From Acanthamoeba lenticulata (Eukaryota > Discosea > Longamoebia > Acanthamoebidae), in assembly GCA_002179805.1 (NCBI GenBank), contig NAVB01000670.1:1-62145 (forward strand): a stretch of DNA of 62,145 bases, written 5' to 3'. The notes beneath the pieces were generated by a model, which did no database searches, was not told where the DNA came from, and saw only the letters and a list, made by a program, of their open reading frames with translations. The position numbers and the translations under genes were made by a program. Numbering within the stretch: position 1 is the stretch's first letter; every line of letters begins with the position of its first letter. This document shows, one piece after another, positions 1-13,785 of the stretch.

Positions 1-947
1 CGGCGGGCCGGCCTCGTCGGGCTTCTTCTCGCCCGCGGGCTCGGTGGTGGTGGCGCCGCCACCGTCCAACCCGGGCACGCCGTTCGCCGGTGGCGGCGGC
101 GTGGTGTCGCCCTTCCACCAGTCGGGCTCCGGCTCGAACTACCCGACGACGACGTCGACGTCAACAACGACGCAGGTCGTCACCGCCGCCGACGACGAGG
201 AGGAGGACTTGATGCGCTCGGCCTTTAGCTCAAAGCCCAAGCCGGCCCCGAGCGCCGACGGCGGCAGCGCGTCGGCGACGCCGGACAAGGGCGCCAGCGG
301 CTCCGACTCGCCCAAGGACAAGGACAACGGCGCGGGCAAGTCCTCGAGCGAGACCTCCAGCTCTGGCGTACGTTACACGAACCTCCCCGGCTCGTTCTCT
401 GGCTCGCGCGCTGATCAGCGTTCGTGCGCACTCTCTCTAGTTCTGGGGCAGGCTGGGCCTCTTCAGCGGCCGCAAGAAGCCGTCGGGGAAGGAGATGAAG
501 CTGGGCCAGGAGGAGAACGAGTTTGTGTACAACGAAGAACTGGGCATCTGGCACGAGAAGGGCAAGCCTCCGCCCAAGGAGAGCCGCGTCGCATCGGCGC
601 CGCCGCCCATCATGTCTCCCGGCGGCGGCGGCGGCGGCCCTGGCGGCTCGTTCCCGCCCAGCGGCAGCGGCGGCCCGGGGCCGATGATGGGCGGTGGCGG
701 CCCTGGCCTCGACGGCGGGCCCAACCAATTCGCCAAGTTTTCGTCGCCCGCGCGAGGCACGCGACGATACGTGGACACGTTCAACCCAGAGCAGGTCTTC
801 CACGGACCCCCGTCTACGCCCGGCGGCGGCGGCGGCACGGGTGGTCCGGCCTCGCCGCTGCCCGCGGCCCCGACCCCCTTCTCGGTCTTCACGCCGCCCG
901 GCACGCCGCACGCGGCCTTCCCGCAGTATCCGCCGCAACAGCAGTAA
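1..947 (+). CDS. sec16: Sec16-like COPII scaffold protein, C-terminal part
   Basis: Sec16 organises COPII coat assembly at ER exit sites. The gene enters from the left edge in frame 2. One exon runs to 367, a GTACGT...TAG intron occupies 368-440, and the last exon runs 441-947 with TAA at 945-947. The exon before the intron is Ser/Pro/Gly-rich low-complexity sequence. The second exon opens with FWGRLGLFSGRKKPSGKEM and continues with KLGQEENEFVYNEELGIW, then HEKGKPPP. This matches the conserved C-terminal block of Sec16 proteins (basic patch, KLGE.N.F.YDE.L..WV..G, then proline). A Gly/Pro-rich tail follows. The rest of the protein, including the central conserved domain, lies outside the window. 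Identification rests on this one block, so it is probable rather than certain. Confidence 0.65.
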
Positions 948-1454
948 ACAGGAACGGCGGATAAGAGCAAAAACGTTTGTGGCCTGACTTTTTAAAAACA
1001 AAAACAAAGATAAAAACCTATCCTATCAAGCAAAAAGGCGTGTGACTGCAAGGCGGCAAGACAGCACATTGGGCTGTCGTTTGTCAAAACAGTCAAGCGA
1101 ACAAACATTCGGTTTGGCGCCTTTTTTTGGCCACACTATTCGTCGCTCCAATAGAAGTCGCTCCGGAAATGAGCGAATTGCTGATTGGGCTCGCAAAATG
1201 CTTAGAGGAAGGCCGTTCCGCGCTGCGCCCGAAGAAAAAAGGAGGACTCCTTTGTGTATTCAGTCGCACCTTTCGCCTTCGCTTTCTTTCTCCGCTTTAC
1301 TGCAGCGACCTCACGCGACGGACCAGGACTAGCTGGTGACTTTTCCATCCGCCTTGGTCCCTTCCGCGGCAGAACAGAACTTGTCTTTTCCAATTTCATT
1401 CAAGTTCCCACCACACCACTTCAAGCCACTCCACTCCGGTCCACAAAAACAAGG
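948..1454. other. Intergenic region, no gene seen
   Basis: This 507-base interval lies between the Sec16-like stop codon and the start of the receptor gene and must hold the 3' UTR of the first and the promoter and 5' UTR of the second. The few open frames are short, lack family resemblance and share no splice phase with the neighbours. No convincing TATA element or RNA gene was found. Confidence 0.5.
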
Positions 1455-4400
1455 ATGAGTTACAGTTATTTCACAATGCTGGTGGCCCTCGTCGTGGCAA
1501 TCATCCTCACCAGCCACGCTACACGAGCAGCTGATTGCCCATGCTCGACGGCAATCGTCACTTCCAATATCTGCCCTGGTGATATCACCGTGAGCAGCAT
1601 GGAGGACATCGTACGTGCTCGACTTGAGTCAAGCCAAGCCAACTCCATTTGCTTGCCTGTGGCCTGACGCGCTTGCCTCGTGTTCTTAGGTTGCCTGCTC
1701 GGGCATTCAGCTCATCTCCGGGAGCCTCGTAGTTCAGGTTGGTGCACCTAGATCCTTTGTTTGTGTGACAACTTAATATTCCGATTGGCCAATTTTTCTC
1801 CCGTTAACGATGTACTCCACCGTTCAGGTGCCAGGGTCAAATTTTACAAACTTTGATGGCGCCTTCCCCAGCCTACGCAGCGTTGGCGACACCATCATTA
1901 TCTCGGTAGATGACCCCGCCCAGTCCGCAAGAGCTGTGTCACAAAAACATAACTGACCCCAACCACACCTGCAGTCGCAGAACGACCTCGTCTCCATCAA
2001 CAATTCGTTCAACGCCCTCGAGTCGGCCGGCTCTATCATCGTGGTACGCTGGCGTACTTGTTCGTTGTACGAGATCGCGGGACTGACTGCTACACAACAA
2101 CATTGCCCACAGACATGGCTGTGGAACCTCAAGACGTTCAAGGCCTTCTCTGCCCTGCAAAACGTCACACAGTTGAGCATCACGGTGCGTTGATCGACTG
2201 AACCCGCCTCGGCCTGTTGTTGCATGAACGCAGCTGACATGAGGAATCGATGGGCCCATCGTGCCTTCAGTATCTGCCCGTCGTGGAAACCCTCGAAGGT
2301 TTCGACCAGCTGGCCCTGGCCTCGTCGATCGACGTCACCGACAGCGGCTTTGCGACGATGACCACCTTCCCCTCCCTGCGTCAAGTGACCGGCAGCCTCT
2401 CGATCGTGGTACGTTTCGATCTTTCTTGGCCGAACGTCTTGTTGGTCATTGACTGACGATTGATCTTTCGATCGATCTATCGTCAATCAGCGTAACGGCA
2501 ACGTCTCGCAAATGATCAACATGCTGCCCCAGCTGCTCCGCGTCGGCAGCACACTCAAAATCGGAAGCAACTCGAACCTGCGCACCCTCTCTGGCCTCGG
2601 CGCTTTGGCCTCGGCCGGGGCGGTGCTGCTCTCGGTACCCATTCCGTTGCTCTGTTGTGTTGTGCTGCCCTGCAACAGCTGTTAACACACGCTTTTTTTT
2701 TCATATTGAATTTATTGCAGTCGAGCCCGAACCTCGCGTCCATCCCGCCGTTCGCCGGTCTCACCGACTTGACCTATGACCTGGTCCTGTCCAACCTGGG
2801 CCTGACCAAGCTCACGGGCTTCCCGGTGCTCAAGGCCGTGCCAAACTACTTTTCCATCTCCGTACGTTTTTTTTTTTAAAATGCTGGATGGGTATACTTC
2901 TCGCCTCCTGATCCGTCCCACCAACATCTTTGTTTCAAACAGTCCAACTCCAAGTTGACCTCGCTGGGCGGCTTCTCCTCTCTGCGCTCAGTCGGTGGGT
3001 CGTTGTTGATCAATGTACGCTGATCGCCACACCATTGGCCCGTCACTGTGTTGGAGTTGTGGATCTCACCACCGTGTCGGCAACGCTCCGCAGGCCAACC
3101 CCGCGCTGGCCCAGTTCGCCGACTTTGACGCGCTCAACAACGTCGCGCACCTGACGGTTACGGTACGCGCCCTGCAAGGGCCTGTAAGTGCTTGCTCTCG
3201 CCTTGTGTGTCTCATGTGCAGAATACAGGGCAACTCCATCCTCAGGGACTATCACGGGCTGTGCAAGTCGCTTGACCAACCGCCCTACAGCGTCCTCGTT
3301 GTACGTTTCGTCCTCCCGCTGCGGCGTTGAACAAAGAACGAAAACGACGAAAAAGAGCGTTCCTAACAACGTCACCTCCCCCATAACGCTGCAGCGCTTG
3401 GAAAACGCGACGGCGCTGGCTGTTCGGTGCAACGCGACGCTTCGATCGTGGCCTCTCGCTTCTGCCTGCCGGGCACTGTGCAGCTGCCGTCGCTGCTTCC
3501 CTCCGACGCTGAGGTTTGTACTCTGCTGAGATCACCAGATATGTTGGGCCTGGGCACGTTGTGGCTCACCACCAAAACAACAAACACCGTGCAGCTCGGC
3601 GCAGTTCCGCTCCACGGGCCGTGCGATCGACGTCAGCTTCTCGGACGCGACCGATCAAGGCGGCCGCTTCGGCACCGACTGCTCGGCCATTTGGCAAAAC
3701 GCCGCCACGCTCTTGGGCTCTGGTGCGCTCTTCACTCTTAGCTCGACTCCACGTGAAAGTCCCACGGGACCTGACCCCAGCTTCTTTCACATTACAGGCG
3801 CCGTGTGCTCGTGGCAATCGACCACGCAAATGACGATCTTCTTGCCCGCCGTGCCGAACCTTGTGCCCGGCGCTAGGCTCACCCTCAATCCGGCCGTGGG
3901 CGCCGTGCGCGGTCAGGGCGCCTGGCCCACGGACCCGTTCGTCACCGGTTCCGTCGCGGTCCTTGCGCCGGAGGACCCGGTTGCGCCGATAGCCCAGCTG
4001 GTGATCCCCGGCGTGAGCTCGTGCTCGCAGTCGGTCCAGTTTGACGCCTCGGCCAGTCGCGGCCTGGGCCGGCTCCGCTTTGCTTGGTCGTCGTCGACCG
4101 ACGCGGACCTGAACGCCAACCTCGCGAGCCTGAGCTCGGCCACAGTCTCCTTGCCCGTGGCCTTTCCGATCACGCCCGGCGTGACCTACAGCGTGACGGT
4201 CAACGTGACCGACACGTTCTCCAACTTGTCGGCCGTCGCGACGCAGACCATCACCCTTCCAACCATGCCCGTGCCCGTGGTGTCGCTCGGCGCGAGCGAG
4301 CGCAAGCTCGTGGCCAGCCAGCCATTCACCGTCCAGGCCTCGGCCAGCCATCGTACGCCTGCAACTTTTCATTTTCATTTTTTTTTTTGATTGTTAGAAT

Positions 4401-7384
4401 TTTCAATTAATCTATTGTTTTCACAACACAGCTTGCGCGGTGGGCAACGACACGTTGCTGCGCTTCCAGTGGAGCCTCACGCCCAACGCGAGCCTGGCCA
4501 CGCAGAACCTGGTGTCGCTCACGCAGCGCGACCTCACGCTGCCGGCCGGCTTCCTCCCCATTGGCCAGACCTTCCTCGCCACGTACGTGTGTCCCAATTT
4601 CCACCGCCTTCCTCGCCCGCCAGCATGACTTCGACGTCAAGCAGCTCACGCTTTTCACGCATCACAGACTGCGCGTGTCGCTGGCCAGCGACTCGGGCCT
4701 GGTGAGCTTGGCGTCGACGCAGCTGGTGACGCAGGCCGGCCCCATCGTGGCTGACCTGGGCGGTTCGCTGCGCCAGCTGCCCTTCTCGGCCAGCACGACC
4801 CTGCGCGCCGCCGTTCTGTCTGGCGGTGGCGGACCGTCGCCCTACGCCTACGTTTGGTCATGCGCGTCGCTCGACGGGACCTCGATGTGCCCCCTGGCCG
4901 ATTTCCTCAGCACGCAGACCGGCCAGACCGTGGCGATCGACTCGCATCTCCTCGAGGTTGGCGTGGGCGTGCTCGTCAGCGTGACCATCTCCCAGCCTGG
5001 TGCGCCTTTTTTGTTTTAATTTTTAATTTTTAATTTCATGTAATTAATATTTTATTTTTTAAAATCCGGCAAAAATTCTAACGAGGAAACAACCAACAGA
5101 GGCCCAACAGGCGGGAACGGCGACGACGAGGCTGGTGCGCATGTCGACGGACGGCGTGCCGGTGGTCACGCTGGCCACGCCGGCGCGCGTCAACGTCAAC
5201 AAGGATAACGCCATCGTCAGCACGGTGGTGTCCAACGCCGGCAGCAACAACATGACCTACCAGTGGTCCCTCGTGGCTGGGCCGGCCGGCTTCGCGCTCA
5301 ACGGCTCGACGGTGTCCAGCGCGGCAACGCTGGACTCGGCCAACCTCGTCGTGCGCCGCGGGGCGATGGCCCTCGGGCAGCAGTTCACGTTCCAGTTGAC
5401 CGTCACCGACCCCAACGGCTTCTCGGCTTCGGCCCAGGCGACGATGACGACCAACGTCCCGCCCGTGGGCGGCGGCTTCGCGAGCACGCCCACGAGCGGC
5501 ACCGCCGCGACGACCTCGTTCGCGCTCGAGTTCACCAACTGGTCGGACATGGACAGCACGAGCCTGGCGTCGTCCAGCGCGCTGGCCTACAAGGTGTGGT
5601 TCGAGCAGGGAGGCGCCGCGGTGGTGGTCTACGCCGGGTCGAGCCCGTCGACGCGCACGACCTTGCCCGTGGGCGACGCGGCCAACGGCTACCGCCTCAC
5701 CCTGTTGGCCTCGGTCACCGACAGCGAAGGCGCCGAGACGAGGACCAGCGCCGAGGTCGTGGTCTCGCCGCCCGCGGGCTCGTTCAACGTCTCGGCCGAC
5801 GCCGTCCGCCAGACGGTGGCCGACGCGCAGACGTCGGGCGATGCGCAGACCTACCTGAGCTCGCTCGCCAGCGTCATGCTGGCGTCCACGACGAATGGAA
5901 ACAAGCGCGCCGTCGAGACCGACGAGACGCTGCATCAGGCTCTTGGCGCCACGCTGGTGGCCGAGGCCGTCGGGACGGGCCAGCGGCAGGACCTCACGCC
6001 GGGCGGCCTCGCGCGGACGACGTCGCTTCTCGCGCTCCTCACTCAGCTCCGTGCGTCGTCCCTGTTCTTTCTCGCTGCTCTCGGCAAAGCTGACGATTTC
6101 TTCTGTTCCACGCACAGAGCTGAGCGACGAGTCGCAGATGATGGCGCTCAACGCCACGCAGGACATCACGCAGCGCACGCAGGACCTTGGCGCCGTTGAC
6201 GACGACTTGCTCCCTTCGGTTGTCGCCGTGCTGGGCAACATGTTTACCGCCGTCGACGCCCTCGTCGACCGCGAAAATGTACGCGTTCTCGCCTCTTTTG
6301 CTTCGAGCCTCTCGCCGTGGCTCATCCTCGTCTTCATCTCTCGTGCAGTCGACCTTGTCCGAGTCCTTTGGCCTCTTGACGCCAGAGATCGTCGCGCCGG
6401 CGGCGCGAGTGGCGCTCAAGTCGGCCGTGTGCGGCCAGAACCTGGACCCCGTGATGTCCTCCTCGTCCTCGCTCGCGCTCTCCCTCTTCATCGGTACGCT
6501 TCTCGTCCTCGCCATCAAGACCTTGGCCAGTTCGTTGTCTCACACGAGACGTTCGGTCATGTGTCTGGCCATTAGGCTGCTGCGAGCAGAGGGCGTTGGC
6601 GGGCGTGGCCGAGGCCGACGGCACGCAAGCCGCGTTTCACGTCCCGGCGGCGCTCGACGCGCAGGCCGGCGTGTGCGCCGACTACTTCATGACCTCCTTC
6701 GTCCGGTCGCCCTTCCCGCTGGCCTCGACCACCTCTGTCGTGGGCTCCTCGAGCAGCAAGAAGCAGCAGGCAAAGGAGCTGGGCTCGAGGGTCTACGGGC
6801 TGGTGGCGATGAGCGCCAACGGGACGGTGGCCGTGGCCAACCTCTCGTCCGAGATCGTGATCGAGATGCCCGTGCTCGACGAGCCGCGCTTCAACGACGA
6901 CGACACCACTTATGCCTGTACGTCTTCCATTGATAATCACCTTTCGCGTTCACTTGACGGTGCTGACGACGTCAACGTTTAAACAGATACGTGCGCTTTC
7001 TTGGACACGGAGGCTGCGGCCAACGACGTGAACGCGACCACCGAGTGGAGCACGCGCGGATGTCGCTTCGTGGAGGCTGTGCGCGAAGCGGGCTCGGGGC
7101 GCACGGTGGTCCGATGCGCGTGCACGCACTTGACCGACTTTGGCCTGCTCATGAGCGGCACCAAGGGCGGCTCGGACGACCCGACGCTGGCCGTGGCTGT
7201 CGCGGTGAGCCTCGGAGTGGCGGCGATTATATTGATCGCCGTAGCCATCGCCGTAGTGGTGGGCGTTGTCGTGCGACGACGGCGGATGGAGCAGGAGCGA
7301 CTTGCCCTCTCGTCGGCCGTCAATCTCGACCGCTACGACGGCCTGGAGAGCCAGACCAGCGGTCATGGCGATGACGAGCTGTGA
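1455..7384 (+). CDS. Single-pass surface receptor: L-domain-like repeats, REJ and GPS
   Basis: About twenty short exons join in frame. The ATG at 1455 opens a signal peptide (hydrophobic MLVALVVAIILTSHA, cleavage near ATRAADCPC). The first half is a series of about 24-40 residue repeats with the cadence of receptor L domains (for example NFTNFDGAFPSLRSVGDTI, near 1830-1905). From about 3600 (STGRAIDVSFSDATDQGG) the protein resembles REJ/PKD regions of polycystin and sperm receptors for egg jelly, with Ig-like beta segments to about 5800. The last exon (about 6987-7384) has a GPS signature: two cysteines, then CACTHLTDFG, where self-cleavage would fall between L and T. One membrane helix (about 7195-7270), a RRRR stop-transfer and a tail of about 35 residues follow. 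It is probably a self-cleaving adhesion or recognition receptor; the ligand is unknown. Exon borders in the first half are less certain. Confidence 0.75.
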
Positions 7385-7412
7385 TCATTTTATGAAGAAT
7401 AAAAGAAGCAGT

Positions 7413-7841
7413 TCAACACATGAAGCCCATTGTGGTGGCAAAAACCCTCGCCTCGTCCACAGGAAGCGTCACGGGCTGGGACAGACCCTCGGTGATCTGC
7501 TTGTCGCTTGTGAAGTCAAACTTGCCGTGCATGTCGAGCTTCCAACCTGCGGTGGACTTGACAGGAACCAAGCCTTCTGCGGCGTTGTACTCTTGGTCCG
7601 GCTGCCATTGGCCATCGCTCACCTTCACGCCTGCGCTGTCTGCTTGATCGGCCGTGAGGATGGCCGCGGCGACCTCAACCGTCTTGTAGAAGGAGCCGTC
7701 CCACTCGCCAGAGGACAAGCCTATGTTGGTCCTCCGCTCGTTCTGGAGTACCCACTCCATGATGGCTTTCTGCAGCGTTGTAGAGGCCAAGTCTCGTGGC
7801 TGGTCTTTTACGGAGAGGACGACCTCCCAGAACTGGGACAT
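7413..7841 (-). CDS. Hypothetical protein, 142 aa
   Basis: This is one intronless open frame from ATG at 7841 to TGA at 7413-7415. It begins MSQFWEVVLSVKDQPRDLAS and ends FATTMGFMC. It has no signal peptide, membrane helix or metal-binding motif. Composition is that of a small soluble globular protein with four tryptophans. I do not recognise the family. Its 3' end lies 28 bases from the convergent end of the receptor gene, and an AATAAA-like element (near 7396) is in the shared spacer. The reality of the gene is supported by an uninterrupted frame of balanced composition and by converging placement. Confidence 0.6.
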   Translation of the reverse strand: MSQFWEVVLSVKDQPRDLASTTLQKAIMEWVLQNERRTNIGLSSGEWDGSFYKTVEVAAAILTADQADSAGVKVSDGQWQPDQEYNAAEGLVPVKSTAGWKLDMHGKFDFTSDKQITEGLSQPVTLPVDEARVFATTMGFMC

Positions 7842-8182
7842 GGGCGTCTCCTTCTCTGATCAGTAGTGGTGTCGATGGTCAGCGTGGTACAATCAGCTGC
7901 CAGAGCACTAAGGGGAGCGTACGATGGTGCCAGAAGTAGAGGCGACTGCGCACACGCACGCGTACGAGGCTGTCTGTCGAGATAGTTGCCATGAACGTGT
8001 GGTGTCAACTGTTTGTTGGAGAGTTGCAGTGCATGCCACCAGCATTTTAATGACTAAACAAAGCAGTTTTGAAGTGAAGATGTTTGAAGTTAACGTTTAC
8101 TGGTCGTGTGTGAGAAGAAGCTGGCAGCTTGAAGTGAACTTTTATGTTCTCCAGGTAAAAAGCGATTTATTTGATGTCGTGC
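7842..8182. other. Intergenic region, no gene seen
   Basis: These 341 bases separate the start of the 142-residue gene from the 3' end of the G-patch gene, both on the minus strand. The region is lower in GC than its neighbours from about 8030 onward, as expected for a 3' UTR. A short plus-strand frame (7924-8217) overlaps the 3' end of the G-patch gene and shows no family resemblance. Confidence 0.5.
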
Positions 8183-9959
8183 TCAAAAGACGATGGACTT
8201 CTTGGTGCCCTCCTTGATCTTGACACGTGTGGCGAGTTCCTTGATCTCAGCGTGGAGGGCGTGAAGCTTGGTCCGCGCCTCTCGCATCCGCTGCTTGGCT
8301 TGCGCCGCCACCGCTGGATCCCTTTACAGGCCGACAAGGGCTCCGTTACTACCCTGTGCTTCCTTCACCAAAGGCAGAAGAGGGACCACGCACCTCTCGC
8401 GGTTCCGCTTCACGCTCTCCTCCAGGTGGCGGATGCGCAAGCTCACCTCGTCCTTTTCGATGATCTTCTTCTTGAGGCTCTCCTGCAGCTCTGTCGCACT
8501 CATCTTCTTGTAGGCGTCTTCCCGCTTTTTTTTCTCGGCCGCGGCCGCCGCCCCGCCGCCGTCCTCCCGCGCGGCCTTGCCACCGCCGCCGCCGTGAGCC
8601 GGCGTGGCGATTTGGCCGATTTCGTTGAGGAAGCCAAACATGTCGGACGGCTTCTTGGTCTCATTGCCCTCTTCGGCCGTCTCGTGGTTCTTCTTTTTCT
8701 TGCCGCCGCGCCGTCGCCGCTTGCGCGGGATCGGATTGCCGTATTCATCAAAGGCCTGCTGTTCTTCTTGGCCTCCTCCTTCGTCGTCGTTGTTGTCCGC
8801 CTCTTCGTCTCCATCGCCGCCACCCCGCCCGCGGCGCCGGCGCTCCTCGTGGCCCAGGCCCAGAAGCTCCTTCTTGCGCGAGGGCGCCTTGAGGCCGATG
8901 CCCAGCGGCTTCACAATGCCCTCGCCCCGACGCCCCAGGCCCTTGCCCTGCGCGCGTGTGTGCGGTGAGCCCGTTTGTCACCCGCGCGAGCGCGTGCGCA
9001 TGAACGCCTGCGCGTACCGGGGTATAGCCCATCTTGGCCAGCAGCTTGGAGCCGATGCCGCAGGTGTGGCTTTCCCACGTCCCGACCACGTAGTTGAGCC
9101 CGCCCGTGGCGTGCATCAAACTGAACCCTGCGGCCGAGCCCTCGTCGTCGCTGTCGTCATCGACATCATCGTCGTCGTCTCTCTCGCCCGCGCGGCGGCG
9201 CAGCCGCGGCCGCTTGGTGGAGCTGCCGGCCTCGCCGGCCTCGCTGGCGTTGAGGTGCTTGAGGGTGGCGCCCTGGAGCAGGACGTCCTCGGGCTTGACC
9301 TCCTGTGTGGCGCGCGCGTGGAGCAGCGTCACGCGGTACCGGCCGGCGGCGTCGGGCGTGCGCGAGTGGAGAAGACCTTCGCGCCACACGCGGCGCTGCC
9401 GGCCGCCCCGGAGGGTCTCTGTCACGACGACCCGGCAGGCCAGCCAGCCGTCCTCAGAGCCGGCCGCCGTGGCGTCGGAGGGTTGTAGGCTGTGGTCTTG
9501 ACCGTCTTCAAAGCCTTCATCACCATTATCCTCAACGCCATCTCGCCTGCGCTTGGTGGAAGTCGTGGTGGAGGAAGAGGACGAAGAGGTTGATGTAGAA
9601 GAAGAGGAGGAAGAGGGGGAAGACCAAGTGCGTCGTTGGCGTTCTGTGTGGAGGGCAAACTCGCGCTCGTGCGTGCGTTCCCACTCGTCGTCGTCGCCCC
9701 CAAACATGTCGGCCACGCGCGCAGCTGAGGTTTCGGGAGCAGGATCGACGAGAGGGGCGGGCGGATCGTTGGTCGCATGGAAAAGCGATGAGAGGGAAAG
9801 GAGCTCGGTAAGTTCCTCCTTGGCGCGAAGCAGGTCGGCGTCCTCTGGGTGCGTCTGCAGCGCCACTTCGACGGCCTCCAGTTGCTCGAGCGCCGCCAGC
9901 AGCCCGGCCTCCATGGAAGCTCCCTCCATCTTGGCTTTTGCTATTCTTTTTCTTTTCAA
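8183..9959 (-). CDS. ZGPAT-like G-patch protein
   Basis: Three exons (9959-9018, 8947-8394, 8321-8183) join in frame to 544 residues. The N terminus (MEGASMEAGLLAALEQLEAV from 9929) resembles the helical start of ZGPAT. A Tudor-like stretch (GWLACRVVVTETL..., about 9440-9270) follows an acidic linker. The G-patch spans the first intron: WESHTCGIGSKLLAKMGYTP joins GKGLGRRGEGIVKPLG. Next come a basic region and DMFGFLNEIGQ, matching the VFDFLNEKL block of ZGPAT. The protein ends in a coiled coil (HLEESVKRNRER, then AKQRMREARTKLHALHAEIK). ZGPAT is a nuclear G-patch protein; G-patches typically bind and stimulate DEAH helicases. The CCCH zinc finger expected between the N terminus and the Tudor-like region is not visible. 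Two in-frame ATGs (9959, 9929) are possible; the second fits the family better. Confidence 0.75.
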
Positions 9960-9981
9960 AAATGATTAAATCATTCAAGCT

Positions 9982-9987
9982 TATAAA
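9982..9987 (+). promoter_or_regulatory. Candidate TATA box of the MAP kinase gene
   Basis: TATAAA lies 46 bases before the ATG of the kinase gene. The whole space between the divergent G-patch and kinase start codons is only 73 bases, so both core promoters must be packed here. Function is inferred from position only. Confidence 0.35.
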
Positions 9988-10032
9988 TCAAAAAGAAAAT
10001 CAAAGAAAAGAGAACATAAGAGTTGATAAAGG

Positions 10033-12975
<2,943 letters not shown>

Positions 12976-13785
12976 GCGTCTTGCAAGACGGGGGTGTCTT
13001 TTCTATTTGGAACAAAACGGAGGTCGCATGTGCCATCTTTGCCACATTTCGTCTTTGTTGGCGACACTGGTCCAGCCCTCCATGACCATGCCGAGCCGCC
13101 TCCTTTCTTAAGAGAGTCGGCTGACGACGCAATCTGCCTGCGTGTCTATAAGTCAGCGAATGACGGACTGTTGATAAAAGGCGCGAAACGCCTCCTGAAT
13201 TCAGAAACAGTCCCTTTCTTCTCTACACAGAACAGCGCCTACACTCTTTCTTTCCCGAGCGGCGTCCTCTACAAGAAGACCCTCCCCTCCATCTGAACAC
13301 CGTCCAGCTGCAACAGTCTTTACAGGCGCCCCGAGAAGATGATGAGGGGGAAAGCATGAATGAGGAGGAAGAGGAGGAGGAGCAGCAGCCTGCTATACAG
13401 ACAAATTGCACCCACGTGCAACGGAGCGATGCCACCTTGGCCACGATCGGCACTGACGATGGGGAAGAGGTCGTCGGCCTTCTTGGAGACGGTGATGGAC
13501 AGGCGCGGAACTTGAGCTGCAAAAAAGCGCTGATACTTGGCCAGGTCGCCTACACCTCCTTCAGGGACACGCCCTTGGCCAGGGCCCGCGCGGCCCGTCG
13601 CGAGATGAGCATGGAGGCCGCGTGTCGTGCGAGAACTGGTCAAAGGTTGTCCTTCGACCTGTTGTTGTTGTTGCCGTCGTGTTGGTGCGGCATGTCGATG
13701 AGCCTCCTTCATGAAGACCAACCAAGCTGGAGCAAACATAAAACAAACAGTAAGTTGTCCTTTTTTCAGTGTCTTGCCCAAAAAG
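12976..13785. other. 810-base interval, possible unresolved minus-strand gene
   Basis: No gene can be closed here. On the minus strand two stretches look protein-like: MLISRRAARALAKGVSLKE (about 13610-13553) and, in another frame, QVPRLSITVSKKADDLFPIV (about 13517-13458). They could be joined by a very short intron or be separated by a frameshift. A plus-strand frame (13356-13802) looks like their shadow. I cannot name a family. The left 350 bases show nothing except the probable 3' UTR of the kinase gene. Confidence 0.3.

Noticed and set aside
44..1007. Long overlapping frames on both strands besides the Sec16-like exons
   Set aside because: They are Arg/Gly/Pro-rich antisense or out-of-frame shadows of the Gly/Pro-rich coding exons.
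5078..6337. Minus-strand open frame of 419 codons
   Set aside because: It is an Arg/Gly-rich shadow of the receptor exons on the plus strand, a common effect of high third-position GC.
8171..9488. Plus-strand frames of 265 and 294 codons opposite the G-patch gene
   Set aside because: They are complementary to clear ZGPAT-like exons and have no family resemblance.
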